A DNA stretch of 64,000 nt from Liolophura sinensis (Eukaryota > Mollusca > Polyplacophora > Chitonida > Chitonidae). Positions within the stretch are counted from its first letter, which is position 1; each line of letters starts with the position of its first letter. The notes under the pieces were generated by a model. It saw only the letters and a program-made list of their open reading frames with translations. It did no database searches and had not been told where the DNA came from. Shown piece after piece: positions 46,301 through 60,600 of this stretch. Where the stretch lies: the NCBI RefSeq assembly GCF_032854445.1, contig NC_088303.1:30323501-30387500 (forward strand), read 5' to 3'. The position numbers and the translations under genes are program-made.

Positions 46301-49300
46301 GGTTTTCTAGGGCTTGACAATGATGGGAAGAAAGTTCTCCGTCATGCATGCCCTCACCTGAAACTCTTTTTGTAGTCGCCTGTTAAATGCGTGAAGTCCA
46401 TAGGCCTATCCCACAAAACTTGAAATTATTGAGTTATTATTTTACTACAATTGTTATATTTTTATGAAATTTATGTAGCAGAACAGATTAGTGCTGTAAC
46501 AATTATGTATAAGATTATTATGTAGGCCTACATTTGTAGATTTCCTGAAACTTAATGCAGTTGTGATTTGGCTTGGTCTTCACAACCTGTCTTATGTGGC
46601 CAACTGTCATATGCGGCCACTTTTTACGCGTCCCTTCACTGGCCGCATACAGCAGGTTAGACTGTAATAGTAAAAATTCTATTGAACTGGTGCTGAGTGA
46701 TTTTTTGCTGAAACTCTTTGGTATAGCCTCTTTAAACATTTAACTAAACCTCAGTGACCTGTCTTCCAGATGACGAGACATAGACAATATGGTTACCATA
46801 GAATTATGTTACAAGAAGGTATCGTCGTGATATGATCAAAGTACTGTTAAAAGAAGAAAAAAACCTGTAACAAAACACGAAATGGCAGAATATTTTTCAT
46901 TGAAAACTACACTAAAACTGAAGTCTTGCACACGAACTATCTATGCCTACACAAAATGCAAAGAAAGCAATTGCTGAAGAGTTTGTTTTATTATATTTAT
47001 CTAATATACATGATGAAGGCTTACTTTTATGTGGAAATAACAAATGACGTCATCCTGGCATGTCCAATGACGTGATTTCTCATAATAATGTTTTTGCGCT
47101 TCGTCGATTACAAACCGCCTATAGGCGTTTTCGCTTAATCGTAAAAATCTCTCCAAATAACTTCTCAGCACATTCTCTAATTTTTCCCCCACAAGAATGT
47201 GATTAAATAAATAGCGGAATATTAACAAATATTTTTCATCAGTGGTGGCATATTACAAATAAAACAATCTGTGACTAATGTTTGTTTCGTACCGGTATGT
47301 AAATGTCTTTATTTCTTGTCTTTCTCTACTTGACATTAGAAACGTTTATACAACAGTTAAAATTTCTCAAAAAAAAAATTATACATAAGTGCGATAATAA
47401 TTAGTAACTGATGATTGAAAACAAGGAAGACACCTGAGCGTTTGTCTAAACTGTATTAAGATCTTTTATATTGCAAAGTGTGTTTAAGAATTGAAAAGTT
47501 TGCGGATGGTCCATCTGATAAGTGAATCTGAGTAGGCCATATCACAACGTCACATAAGTGTGGCAGAATTATTTGTGATTATACAGATGCCGTAACAAGG
47601 TTGACGTCAAACGTGACCTGTTGGTTTATATATTTCCTCTCTTCAGCTCAAAAGAGATTGTATTTCTTATGTGTATCGCATTATTTAAAATTGTTTATTG
47701 TGTATATTACTGAAATAATTACGGCTAAATTTGTTTCAACTATCTTAGCCAAAATAGCTAGTCAAATTTCCGAGAAGAGTTTCGCATATAGAGATTCAGT
47801 GTGAGTTGGCTGCATTTGTGTTGAGTTTGATAATGTTCTTGGATAAAAACACTGATTTTACTTTTTGATTCACGGAAAGGCCAAGATCTACCTTACATCT
47901 ATAGTTCAGTTCTTGTATTATAGTGGATGGCTAATACAATATATAGATTCGAGTGTATGTACCGGTATAATATTAATATATTTTTATATTATTATTCTTG
48001 TTATATTGTATATAGTGAGTGAGTGAGTGCTTTGGGTTTATTTATTTATATGATTGGTGTTTTACGCCGTTCTCAAGAATATTTCACTTATACGACGGCG
48101 GCCAGCATTATGGTGGGAGGAAACCAGGCTGAGCCCGGGGGAAACCCACGACCATACGCTGGTTGCTGAGAGTACTGCCGGAGAGGAAGCCAGCGTGAGC
48201 TGGACTTGAACTCACAGCGACCGGCTTCGGGTTTAACGTCGTACTTAACAATTTTTCAGTCAAATGACGACTAAGGAATCCTTAGAGTACATGTAATGTG
48301 CCTCCTTGCTGCAGGACTGATTTCCGCCGCTCTTTTATCTAATGCTGCTTCACTGAGGCACCTTACCGAGGGCAGGTAAGCCGTCCAGCCCGAGCCATTA
48401 TACTGATACGGGTCAACCAGTCGTTGCACTCTCCTCTTCATGCGGAACGCCAAGTGAAGAAGTTAGAACTCCTTCTTTTAAGGTCTTTGGTGTGACTCGA
48501 CACAGGATTAACATATGTTGTTGATGATGACAAACATATAAACCACGGAGATTTAATTATTTGATTTGTGTTTTACGCTGCACTCAAGAATGTTGATACG
48601 ACGGCGGAGGGCAATTATTTTGGAGGAAACTGGGGCGAGACCAGGAGAAACCATGACCATCCGCAGGTTGCTGCAAACCGTCCCGCGCGCGAACGAAAAA
48701 AAAAGCCAGCGTGAGCTGGACTTGAACTCATAGCGACCGCATTGGTGACAGGATCGAGAGTTATAGTGTGGCATGCCCTAGTGGGTCAACTACTCGTCCG
48801 CAGATGAGCCGCGGCGCAGGGAGAAATGAAGTAGACCATATCATATGCGTAATTTGTATCTGGTGTCATTTGTAACTGTTTAATATCCCTCAGTTCCCCA
48901 CATTTAAGGCATTTGCTAACACACATAAACAAATGTAAGCATGTGAGCTATTTATTACATAACAGATATGCGTAATCAAAAGATAGACTAAGAGACACTA
49001 ATGACCCTTATCCAGCATATAGTCACGTTTCTCAAGTGTCAATCACGCGATCCTTGCTATCTGGTGGCATACGGCCTCTTTGTCTATGTGCGCACCTTTG
49101 ATATGCAGTATAATTAAAATTATACTCCTTCATCATGGCCCCGAGTCACGGTCACGTGTTATTATTCATGATCAGATTAAATACTGAATCCGTGGACAAC
49201 ATATCCAGCTTTGATACATTTAAAATTAACTTAGACCCGCTTCTCTTATATACAATGTCATAGTTCTCCCCTCACGTTTTCTCTCTCCAGCTACATGGCC

Positions 49301-52300
49301 TGTGGACAAATATTTGACCAAACATATTCGACCTCCTTCTCACAGACCTGCTCATGGACATGAATAATTTATATGTCCACCTGGGGACACTCTTGAATAC
49401 CCGCACAACCTGATAGTGCAAATATTCAAAATTTCTTTACGTTCCTGTCAAAACGAAGCGTAAACAATTCAATCGCTTGTGTACATGACATGCAAAAACC
49501 GCTCCACAGCATTTACTTCTTTAATAGGCATTGCTCTTTGGACCTCTTGATATGGAGGGCCTTTTGTGTGGAAGCGCGATTTGCTATGGACAGAAAACGT
49601 AGTAAAATATCAATTGCTCATCCTTGCTCGTTCTATTTCTAACGGGGCTATAGGCCAGTGGCTATTCACTGTATGAAATCAATGCTTATATCAGACTGGA
49701 GTTCAAGTCCAGTTCATGTTTGCTTCGTCTCCGGGTGTAGGTGGTAAAGTTTGTCAGCAACCTGCGGATGGTTGTTGGTTTCCCCCGGGCTCTGCACAGT
49801 TTCCTCCCACCATGATGTTGGCCGCCATCGTATAAGTGAAATATTCTTGAGTACCGCGTAAAACACGTCAAATAAATAAATAAATAAATATACATATATA
49901 TTAGAATGTAAAGCTAACACATATAAAAACGTGTAGGCCTACATGTATATAGTGTAAACATAAATTACAACCGCAGCAAACGCCGCTGTTTATGGCTGCA
50001 CTTGCTAACTAAAAAAAGGTGAGGTTTCCTCCTGAGGTAAGCTTTCTCAAGCGGATTCTTTTCCACACCTAGACAGGTGTCATCGTGCGATGATTCAAGG
50101 AAAGTAAACCCTCAAATCAGTCATACTTGACATGACAGTTCATTGCCTTCAGTCATTTTGGCCACAAGTTTTAATTTTTAACGTTATCTGTTAAGAAACT
50201 AAAACGCTCCAATGAATAACAACCAACAGTTGTCTACATATTGAGAACCTATATTAAATAGATCCCTGGTCCGTCAGCCAGTTCTGCATGCCCTTTGCGT
50301 TACACACAATTTACACATGACCCCTGCTAGCTGACATGTAAAAACAGACACAGATCCAGAATAATTGGTGAATACAAGCTATACTAACAGTGTTTCACTG
50401 AAGAGCTCAGAGCTCCACCTACATCAATAGTTTGTACATGTTAGACGAACATGGTGGCGTCCCTCTGTTTAGTGAATAGAGAGAAAAGAATCGTAAAACT
50501 GCTTGAATATCAGCGACAAAAACCTTAAAAATTCAGATTTTGTGAAAGTTAGCTTTCTGTTTTCTTTTCTTTTTTGTGTAAGTGTCGTCTCCGGCAGACA
50601 CGACTTCTGTCTTGAGATGACAGCCAGGTTAACAGTTCATCAATATTCATGAGTAAAGTATTCTTGAGTTTGGATCAACATAGATCAACAGATTTCACTG
50701 TCTGTAACCATTATCATTCAGCCTGACATGGCTTATCCTCGCCAGAGAGATCAGTTTAAGTTTGGCTTTTAATTTTGGCTGTATCTGTATTTTCAAACAT
50801 AGCTAGTATATAGCTAGTATATAGACACGCTGCGCCATTAAGGCACACCATGTGTGATGTTCACGCTATGCCCAGTTAGCACACGTTGTGTAGTAGATAC
50901 ATGTACATTGTGTCTAACAAACCGTGTCTACATAACATACTGTGTCTAATACAAGTAAGCACTCTTTGTTTAGTAAGTATACTGTAAAACGTAAATACTG
51001 TAAGTACATCTATTAGGGCAGTTTGTCTAGTAAGTAGAATGTGTCTGAAAAATACATTGTGTCTATTAAATAATCATTCTTTTGTCAGCACATTTTGTCT
51101 TGGAAGCACACTTTATATAGTATGCACACTTTGTACAGTAAGCCCACGATCTAGTAAACACTCCTTGTCTGAAACGCACGCCTTGTCTTTTACGTTATTT
51201 TTATCCACGAAATGACATGAGACGCACTCACTGATGTCATACGGGTCTTTAAATTGCTTTCTAGTTGAAAGAGATTTTATTCCTTTTGGTTTGTGCCTGA
51301 GTTAGCTTTTGTGGGGATTTAAGAGAAATCGTTTTTTTTTTTGTTTTGTTTTTTTTTTTCCTTTTTTTGTTGTTTTCGTTTTATTATATAATTGCGGTAT
51401 CGTCATATATCCGATTTTGATTAATGTAATCATTACATAACCAGTCTTTCGTTCGTTCAATCAAAACAATTTCAAATCGACCCAGCGATCTAGTCCAAAT
51501 TTGTCCACAAGCAACAGATGCCCAGCATATTGGTGTCGCACTACACACTCACTCTGTCGATCCCAAAAAGCAGTTTAATGGTGCCACCTTATGCATATTC
51601 CCTTAGGCCATCCCAAAAAGTAGCTGACAGGAGCCGCCGTACATATTCTCTTCGACCATCTCAAAATCAGCCCACTGGTGCCGAGGTACATACTCTCTAT
51701 GGCGATCAAAGAAAAGTACTTTTTGAGTATGACACTATATAGAGCAGCCCAAATCGCCACCTCAGTTATTATATAGTGTGGAAGATAAACTGAAGTTAGT
51801 AATAATAAATGTATACCCAGTGGCTTTCATTTTCTCGTGTTGTGTGTGTATATGCGTCTTTTTCCTTGCTTAGCTATTATTTGTGCATTTCAGGGAATCG
51901 GGGAAAAGGAAAGGATGTACACCGGTGGAAAAGTTGTTGGCATTTATTGTGGTCCTGGCTCTAGCTGTTGCGATTGCTGCATGCGTGGCGGTAGCCATCC
52001 TCGCCCAAAGGCAAGGTACGTGTCATGTGACATGTGCATTTACACAATAACCTTCTACAAAAGGCCCGTTTTGTCCCGCAGTGCGAAGATCTGAAATTAA
52101 TATGTAGTGTAGCATTTCCACTGTAGGGTCTAAGTGCAAACATCGCAGGGTGTCTACGTGACATATTAAGTCACCATCCATCAACTCTCCAACAGCAAGG
52201 TATTTTTTACACAGAACCACTTTCTGTTCGGAGTTTTAAAAAAATAATGCCCATTATTGCAAGCGGATTGATTTCAGCTATCTCTCCATACACTAGCAAC

Positions 52301-54604
52301 CACCCTGGACCAAACAATGGTCTCCAGGGCTCAACAGACTTGTGCCTAAGAAAACGCTTCAGACATATTCACCTCTTTGTGTAAGCAAGATATATGGAGT
52401 TTTAAAAGTGTTATTTATTGACAGAGTGAAATATCATCAAATGGGCTTTGAAAAGGTTACAGCTTTGCATTACCAAGCAGAAACTGACCTGACAAATCAT
52501 TTCAGCGTTATAAGTACTATCTAGCATGTACAAGTGTGTATGCTGGGTTTCACGTAATACTTAGCAATATCACAACTGCGAGTCATATGCCAAGGCGAAT
52601 CCTGACGCTAAAGGGCTGCTGCACTGAAGTATCATGCCGAAGACACCACACATGACACCCCCACCCAGTGACATTATACTGACACCGGGCTAAACCGTCC
52701 TGTTTCCTCGCTCTAATTTCTCAGTTCTGTAGTGGAGAAACGACGAGCAACAGCTGATTCTTGAAAAAGAATGTCACGAGTTGTTTCACCTACTTGTAGT
52801 AATGTAACAACTATCGATTCTTTTTCAAGAACCTCGAGGTGTCATTTCAAACAAATAATAAAAAAAAAAAACGTTACATCAAAATTAGCGTCAACAAATG
52901 CTCTTTCGTGCCGGCTGAGCCGAATTATTTGCATAGCTAAACATAATACGCGGTTGATCTTTCGTGACGGTGTTACATGAAGTTTTAGTCCAACAGCGTT
53001 GTTGGAGCTTTTAGCCGATCGGACACCAGTCGGTTGTACTCTATATAGGTTACTACATGAGAATACACTAAGTGGTTTGGTCTATGATTAATTATGCAGG
53101 AAAGTAAATCTGAACTGACTGAAGTTTACATGTAATCTGGGGAAGTCTGATAGTAGATTATACAATTTCTGTCTCATTGACATAACCAGGCCTCGAGATA
53201 TCCAAAATAATCGTAATCAGAAGACCGTAACCAAAAATTAGACCCACCTGTTCACCTTAGTACAAACCCTGAGGCACCAAAGGTACCATTTTGAAGTCTT
53301 TTGTATGACCCGACCCGGGTTTGATCCTAGGCCTCTCGACTTTGAGGCGGACAGTCTAACGAGTAAACTACCCAAGCGGTCAACACTTATTCATGTATGG
53401 ATTTATGGGTTGGTGGACTTTTGGAATGTAAATCTATATCTATTTGCCAGCGTAATGACCCAGGAGTCTCTCACCAATGCGGTCGCTGTGAGTTCAAGTC
53501 CAGCTTATGCTCGCTTCCTCTCCCGCCGTACGTGGGAAGATCTTCAGAAAAATCTCAGAAGATTAACGAAAAACACTTTAACCATCCACATTTTATACGT
53601 TTACTGCTTAACAACCTGGGACTCGATTCACAAAGCGCACAAAGCGCTGCGTGTACGCAGCTGCCATGACGACGTAACACCTACAGTCGCCGTGAAAGTT
53701 CAGTGCTCAAGGCGCTGCCTGCGTTTTGTGAATCGAGTCCCAGGCTATTAAGACTTTTCAGTAAGTTCAATTCGTGGTGACAGGTAGTACTATCACTCTA
53801 GCTTTGATCAAGAAAAACATTTACCCCGATAGGCCTATACATCCTTGAACAAACAATAGCAAAAGAAAACTTTCGGAAAATCTGAGATAAATGAAACACG
53901 GTAATAAGGAAAAGTAGCGGAAGTTTGAGCTAGAAGAAATCAAGCAAAGTTATAAGGAATGACATATTTACCAAACAAAATTAAGTCTGATACATTTATT
54001 TATTTATTTAGTGCTAAGCAAGCATTCCTCACTCTGGCGAGAACACGACTATATCCAATTAAAGAGTCATTAAGAAATGCCGCAAAGTGAATGAGTACGC
54101 AGATCAAGCTCTATGCTCTCACAATGGCATAAGCGCTGACGCCATCACCGACTGGCAGCGCCTTCTTTTCTCAAAAATACATGGAATAATTCCGAAAGTT
54201 CTTCAGTTTTAATGACTACTACTTTATGTCTTGTTTATATCCCTTGGCACGAAGTTCCCACCTATGTACATCCTGCTTGTTAACCACTCCCGAAAAACAA
54301 ACAAACAAATCTTTGTCTTTAAACATCAATATATATCTGCTGATGATGTGTTCAATGGACTTATGATAATTTAGAATCTTGTTTCATATCGTTATCATAG
54401 TTGTCGTATTTTTTGCTGTGTATCCTAATGCAACACTTTTGTTGCAATCTTACTACATTTAATAAAGAAAATTTACCAATAATTTATCTTATCTGTGTGT
54501 TGTGCAGATGCCGATAATCAGAAGCTAAAGTGTTATATGAGTTACCTACATGTAACAAATCAGGTCTCGAGATATCCAAAATGATCGTAATCAGAAGACC
54601 GTAA

Positions 54605-54683
<79 letters not shown>

Positions 54684-57600
54684 GGTGAGGGCAGAGACGT
54701 ATTACAGCAGTTTCAGTACACATTCAAACCTGATATGTATATATATGCCTCGTCTTAGTGTTCTTATCACCTTAACTATTTATGCTTTACATAACACTTC
54801 TATTTTTTTGCAACAATTGAAACGATAAAAATCTCAAAGCACTGCCACAAGGTTAAATTATACCCCCAAAAGGCAAATGAAATAATGTGAATCTCACTGG
54901 ACTGTGAAATTTGGTGAGCGTTTGGTGACTGAGTAGCCTAGGAGCAGAGGCTGCATCAGTTGTCAAGATTACACCTGGTCACAGTGGGGAATGTAGAAGA
55001 ATGCCGTCTTTGTGTTCAGTGTACACACTGTAAAGGCGATGCGAATGTAAATATATAATGTTCTTTCTTGTTGAACCCAGGCAGCTTTGCTGCAACTAAC
55101 CTATAGGATGATAAAAAAAAAAAACGTATAGTCAATAGATGGAGTATATACAGTTTTTATAAGCACTATGAATTAAACAAGGAAACCAAGCAAGTTTGCA
55201 TCAGTAGTGTTTTTCCTCGAATACGAGCGCGATCTAACTGTGGTTATTATTTTTTTGTATTCGTGATAAAGGTATATAAATGTAAACATCTTTTCCAATT
55301 CTGATTCAGCTGGAATTTTAAGACGTAACAAACTTATCTAACCAATGAGAAGAGCTTCTTGGGCTGAAAAAAGTACAACTGTGACATCCGGTGTAGATAT
55401 GAATAACCAGATCTTGTAATTCACTGAGTGCAAATGCACTAATGCATATATATTTCAATAGATTCAGCCAAGATCACATTACAAGGCAAGATGAGATTTT
55501 CTCTTGATAACAGCAAATTATGGAGTTTTAAAACGGGGATGATGTAAAAACTATAATTACATAATTAAAATGAAAATATTTTTGTTGCCATAGATATTTC
55601 ACCCTGTCTCAGGCTTTGAGATGAAAGTTAATTAAACAGTAGGAAGAAAAGAAGACACCTCGGACGCTGTAATCATAGTTACTACACTTGGAACATTATC
55701 TCCGAGATCTGAGAAATTCATATACTAAATACAGTTGTAAGCCATGCATGGTGACTGTATATATACCATATAAAAATATTTTCAAAACATACACTTTTCT
55801 CCTGAAAGTAAAAAATTTAAAAAATATTAAAGATATAAAATACTGGCATCACTTTACGTTTTTTCCCCTTTTAACTATTCTTCAGTGTGACATTAAACTT
55901 ACCATGGCGAACGCATATATCCTAATATATCCTAATATTAGGATATTACAGTTCAACAGAAGTTTATACTTTGATGTTGTTTTTGCAGCTGGCCAAATGG
56001 GGACGAAAGACGAGGTGATAATGACCAAACCATCTACAGCTGCTCCCACGACAGAGCCTGTGGACAGTAAAATCTGTCTGACGCCGGACTGCGTTGTGGC
56101 GGGTAAGGGCAGTTGTGGCCAAACTCCTTACGGCGCAGGCATCGCTCTCTGCGTTCGTTCTCACAGCATTTGTGAGAGGCTCCTCGGTCACTGGGCCGTG
56201 CTGGCACGCTAGGTCCCTCGGTCACGGAGGCCCCACATATGAAGTTAGCGTACTCGTTTTTAAACCAGTGGTTGATTGTAAGTAAGGCAGTCAACCAGTT
56301 AATCATGTGATCCATACAGCCTTTTAGATTTACCGTAATTCGTTTGTATCATTGTGTACCTGGAACAGATATTTGAGAAATATTTTCACCAAAACTCTTC
56401 GTCAACATATATACGTCTTTCCAAAATTGTTGTCTTTTCTTTTATGTGAAAAAAATGTATATATGCGTCGATAAAGGATCCCATAAATGATTTAAAAAGC
56501 ATAGCTTTGTTTCAGCACAACCGAGATATCGCTGTTCAAAGTAAGCAAAGTAGAGCATACAGAGACACTCGAAATCGCCGCCTTGGTATCATTTTTAACC
56601 AATCAGGCGTACGTTATTTATATAACCCGAATATGCAGCTGTTTGCGCTTACGTCATGCGAACCTTATTTTGCCCTTTAAACATATGACCATGGCTACGT
56701 GTGAGGCGACATCGTGTTTCCTGTTGCTCTACTATGGCACATTCCATGGCCTCTTAAGAACTCCTGATTAAAAGTTGATTTACAGAGCTACCAAACACAC
56801 CAGAAAAAAAATTTCTGTGGCCGTTTAGGCCGGTTTATGGTGGGAGGAAACTAGGAAAAGCCCGAGGGGAACCCACAACCATCCACAGGTTGCTGAAAGA
56901 CCTTCCCGCGTTCGAGGAAGCCAGCCTGAGCTGGACATTAACCCACAGCCATCGTATTCGTGACAGGCTCCTAGGTCATTGTACTGTATTAGCACGCTAA
57001 GCATTAGGGCCACAGAAGCCTCTGGTTTATATGTAGAGGAAACCGGAGTACGATATGGCCGGCGACACCATCGACCTTTGTCAAGTCACTGACAAACTTT
57101 CCCACATGTTGGTGTACAAATATGTAGACTATGCTGGTGATATATAAGACTTAGTGGTCTTCATTGAACGTTAGACTGTGCAATCGGCCGCATTTGCATA
57201 GGGAGGAGCAAAGAATCAACTAATTCCTTGCCCATGACCGGGTTTGAACCCGCACTTCGTGAGTCATATGACTGAAAAACAAGCATGTTAACATCTATGC
57301 AGTGACCCGCTTCTAGAATTGTTATTAAGTTAGCAGCAATAGAAATAATGTCTTGAATATAACGTTATTTGTTAGGTTCTCTTGAGACACATCATTTTCT
57401 TCATTAAACTAATATACACCTTAAAGTAGTTTTGTCGTTGTTGTTGTTGTAGCCGCCAGGGTATATGATGCGATGGACATGACAGTAAACCCATGTGACG
57501 ATTTCTTCGAGTATGCATGCGGTAACTGGGTGAAGAAACATCCAATCCCGGAGGAGAAGTCGAGTATAAGTCAATTCTCTCTTCTTAACGACGACCTTCT

Positions 57601-60600
57601 CATTAAGCTGAAAGGTTTGTATTACATGCTACAGTATTAAAACAATGTTTGGCAGCAAATCTAAGCTAAAATATGACGTCGCAGCAAAAGCTGACAATAT
57701 TGTGGCCCAAAGCTTATGAAGGTGAAACATTCGTCATATGAATGATGTTCGGGCAATTGTTTTCTATTATAGTACCAGTGCTAGGTGTCTTTTCCTAAAC
57801 AGGAATTTACATATAGGCTGTAACGATGTCAGGTTTTTGTACATTAATTACATCTCAGAGTGTCAATCATGATGAGAGGCCAACTCTCGACACTATGGTC
57901 AAATGGTAGGCTAAAGTTGAAATGAAACATTACATGTATTTTACCTTGGTGAAACAACATTCAGCACAGAAAATTAGCCTATGCAATGTCTTTATTACAT
58001 TCACTATTACGTTTGTGTTGATTACATTCATTATTACATTCTGTCCGTTTCTACAGCAACGGCATGTTTGTTCTCTGAATTTTAGGCAATGCATGTATTA
58101 CAGACCATTACTTTGAAGTTACAAGTTCAACATTTAACGTGTAGTTTCAATCTGGAATAGAGAAACTAGTTCTAGTTTGAAGTTACATGTTACAACTTGT
58201 AACTTCTAACTGAAGGTCTCTATTATTCGGTACTGCGCCTGTAGCTGGTCAGTTACCACATTGTTTTCATGGCAATATAGCTGAACCGATGTCAAATCGA
58301 TTCTAATCAGTAAACCACGGAGTCATCCACAACCACTTATTTTGTCCTTCATCACCTAACACAATTGCACAAAAGCGCACACTGTATCTTTATCTAACTA
58401 CAAAACGTGAAACCCTGGCCAATGCTAATAAATGCTTCCTTTTCAGCCATTCTTGAAAAACCTTCCCCAGCAAACGAGATCGAGGCTATTACGAAAGCAA
58501 AACATCTGTACCAGTCATGCCTCAATGAGCGTGAGTTATATCCACCATACGGTTTATAAACGTTCTTACCTATGTACGGTTACCTTATACATAACTGCAC
58601 AAATTATATTTATTTATTTAATTGGTGTTTACGCCATACTCAAGAATAAGTTAACTCATACGACTGCCGCCAGCATTTTGATGGGGGAACCAACGAGCAT
58701 CCGCTGGTTCCTGGGAAACCTTCCCACGTTCGGCCGGAGAAGACGCCCCCATGAGCTTGACATCCAAGCCTCTGGATCACGAAGTAATCTTGGATTTAAG
58801 TCAAAATTTCAGATCACTTTAAAGCTGTTATTTATTACCTAACAAGGTCAGAATATTGCTTGACAACATACATTTTGGGTAAGTTGTTGTAAAATGAACT
58901 TCATTTAAAGTAACGACAAGGAACATGCACCAAGTTTAATAATTTAAATTTTGACTTAGGTGTAACATCGCTTCGTGATGCCGCTTCTTGGTCACAATCG
59001 ACTAATTGGCTGGATTTTATCTTTGAGAGTTTACGATGAAGACATTAAGGTTAAAATTTTTAGCATGGTAGGAGAGTTTAGATTGTAAACTAGATTTTAA
59101 CTAAGTTTTTGTGCATGATGTCAGAGTTGAAAAAATCCAGGGATGAAGGATGTTTTGCAAGCCATTAACAGGTCAGTTAATTCCGCGCAAGGTTATAGCA
59201 AAATTGACAGGAATACGTATGCAGATCTTTAAGGATCTTTCCGAAGGGCGTGGCATGAGAATAACAATCGGATAATATAGCCTTTGGCATTAATTTATGT
59301 CTGGCACCTTTTTTTTTAATCTCATTGCAGAAAAAATCGAAGATCGCGGGCTAGAACCAGTTCAGCATATTTACGCTCTGTTCGGCAAGTGGCCATTGCT
59401 TCAGAACAGTTGGAATGCCACGGGCTTTGATTTGATCAAATTGATGATATCCTTGCGGAGGTACGGCACAAGCCCTCTCGTATATCATACCGTCTCTACA
59501 GACTTGAAGAACTCCACAGTGAGGAAATTGGAGGTAATATGATAATTCAGGAGCGAATCTTTTGGGGACACATATATTCTGTCCCCATAAAAACCCTGAC
59601 ACAAGTTAAACCATAAAAGTTGTAATTGTCAATTAATATTGCTAATATTTCGATTTATTCCGGCTTTTGTTACCGCTATAAAGTCTCAGAAACTTCGGAC
59701 CCTCCTCTTTCCACAATCTTTAATGACCCTGCAAGAGTAATGACCCTGCAAAGGCCTGTCACCAGTGCAGTCGATGTGAGTTATGTCCTTCTGGTGCTGA
59801 CTTCCTTTCCGATCTCACGTGGGAGGTCTGCAGAAACCTGTTGGTTGTTTTTTTTTCCTCCAGGCTCTGCCTTGTTTACTCAAATCATAACACTGGCCTC
59901 AGTTGTATAAGTGAAATGTTCTTGATTAAGGTGCAAAACACCAATGGAATAAATAAATAAAAGAAAATGTACACGGAACGTCTTCAGTTACGAAATTGTC
60001 ATTTATCCAACGAGTGTTTCACGTGTATGAGCAGATCGTCGGCTAGTACACAGCGACTTGTATCACCAATAAAACCATTGAACATGAAAAAAAAACACTA
60101 GCTATTAAAGTAAACCAATAAAGAAAAAACTTATTTATTTATTTGTCAGTGAAAAATTTTGATGTAAATCATACTTACCGTTTCGGCTGTTTGATGTTGT
60201 GCTCCACGAAGTATTATGGTTGTCGTTGTATTCGGTTTTCTGTCGCACAGCTTGACCAGCCCTCATTTCTGATGCCAGGCCGTGACTATTACCTGTCCAA
60301 GGCGAATCAGTCCATCCCCGCCATCAAAACCTACCTCACCAAACTAGCCATGGCTCTGGGGGCCGAAAGCGAGGCTCGCGTGGAACAGGATGTTGACGAT
60401 CTTTTAGAGTTTGAGACTTTGGTGGCAAACGTAAGTGTAATCGTCTGAATTTTGTTTTTGAGTGTTTGTGCTTGTGTTTATAAGCGTTTCCGGGACTAAT
60501 ATTTATTTGTTCCCCTTTGTCATGCTATAACTGTCATAATTATTCAGTGAATAGCTTATCCACAAAAACTCGTGGGGGGTCTTTGCCTGGTTTCCCCCCA

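Noticed and set aside
47001-47228. 75-codon minus-strand frame with Leu/Arg-rich sequence
   Set aside because: No recognised family, AT-rich surroundings, no splice context that fits either gene.
53305-53751. 148-codon open frame
   Set aside because: Composed of a SINE head, a family A SINE fragment and the foldback element.
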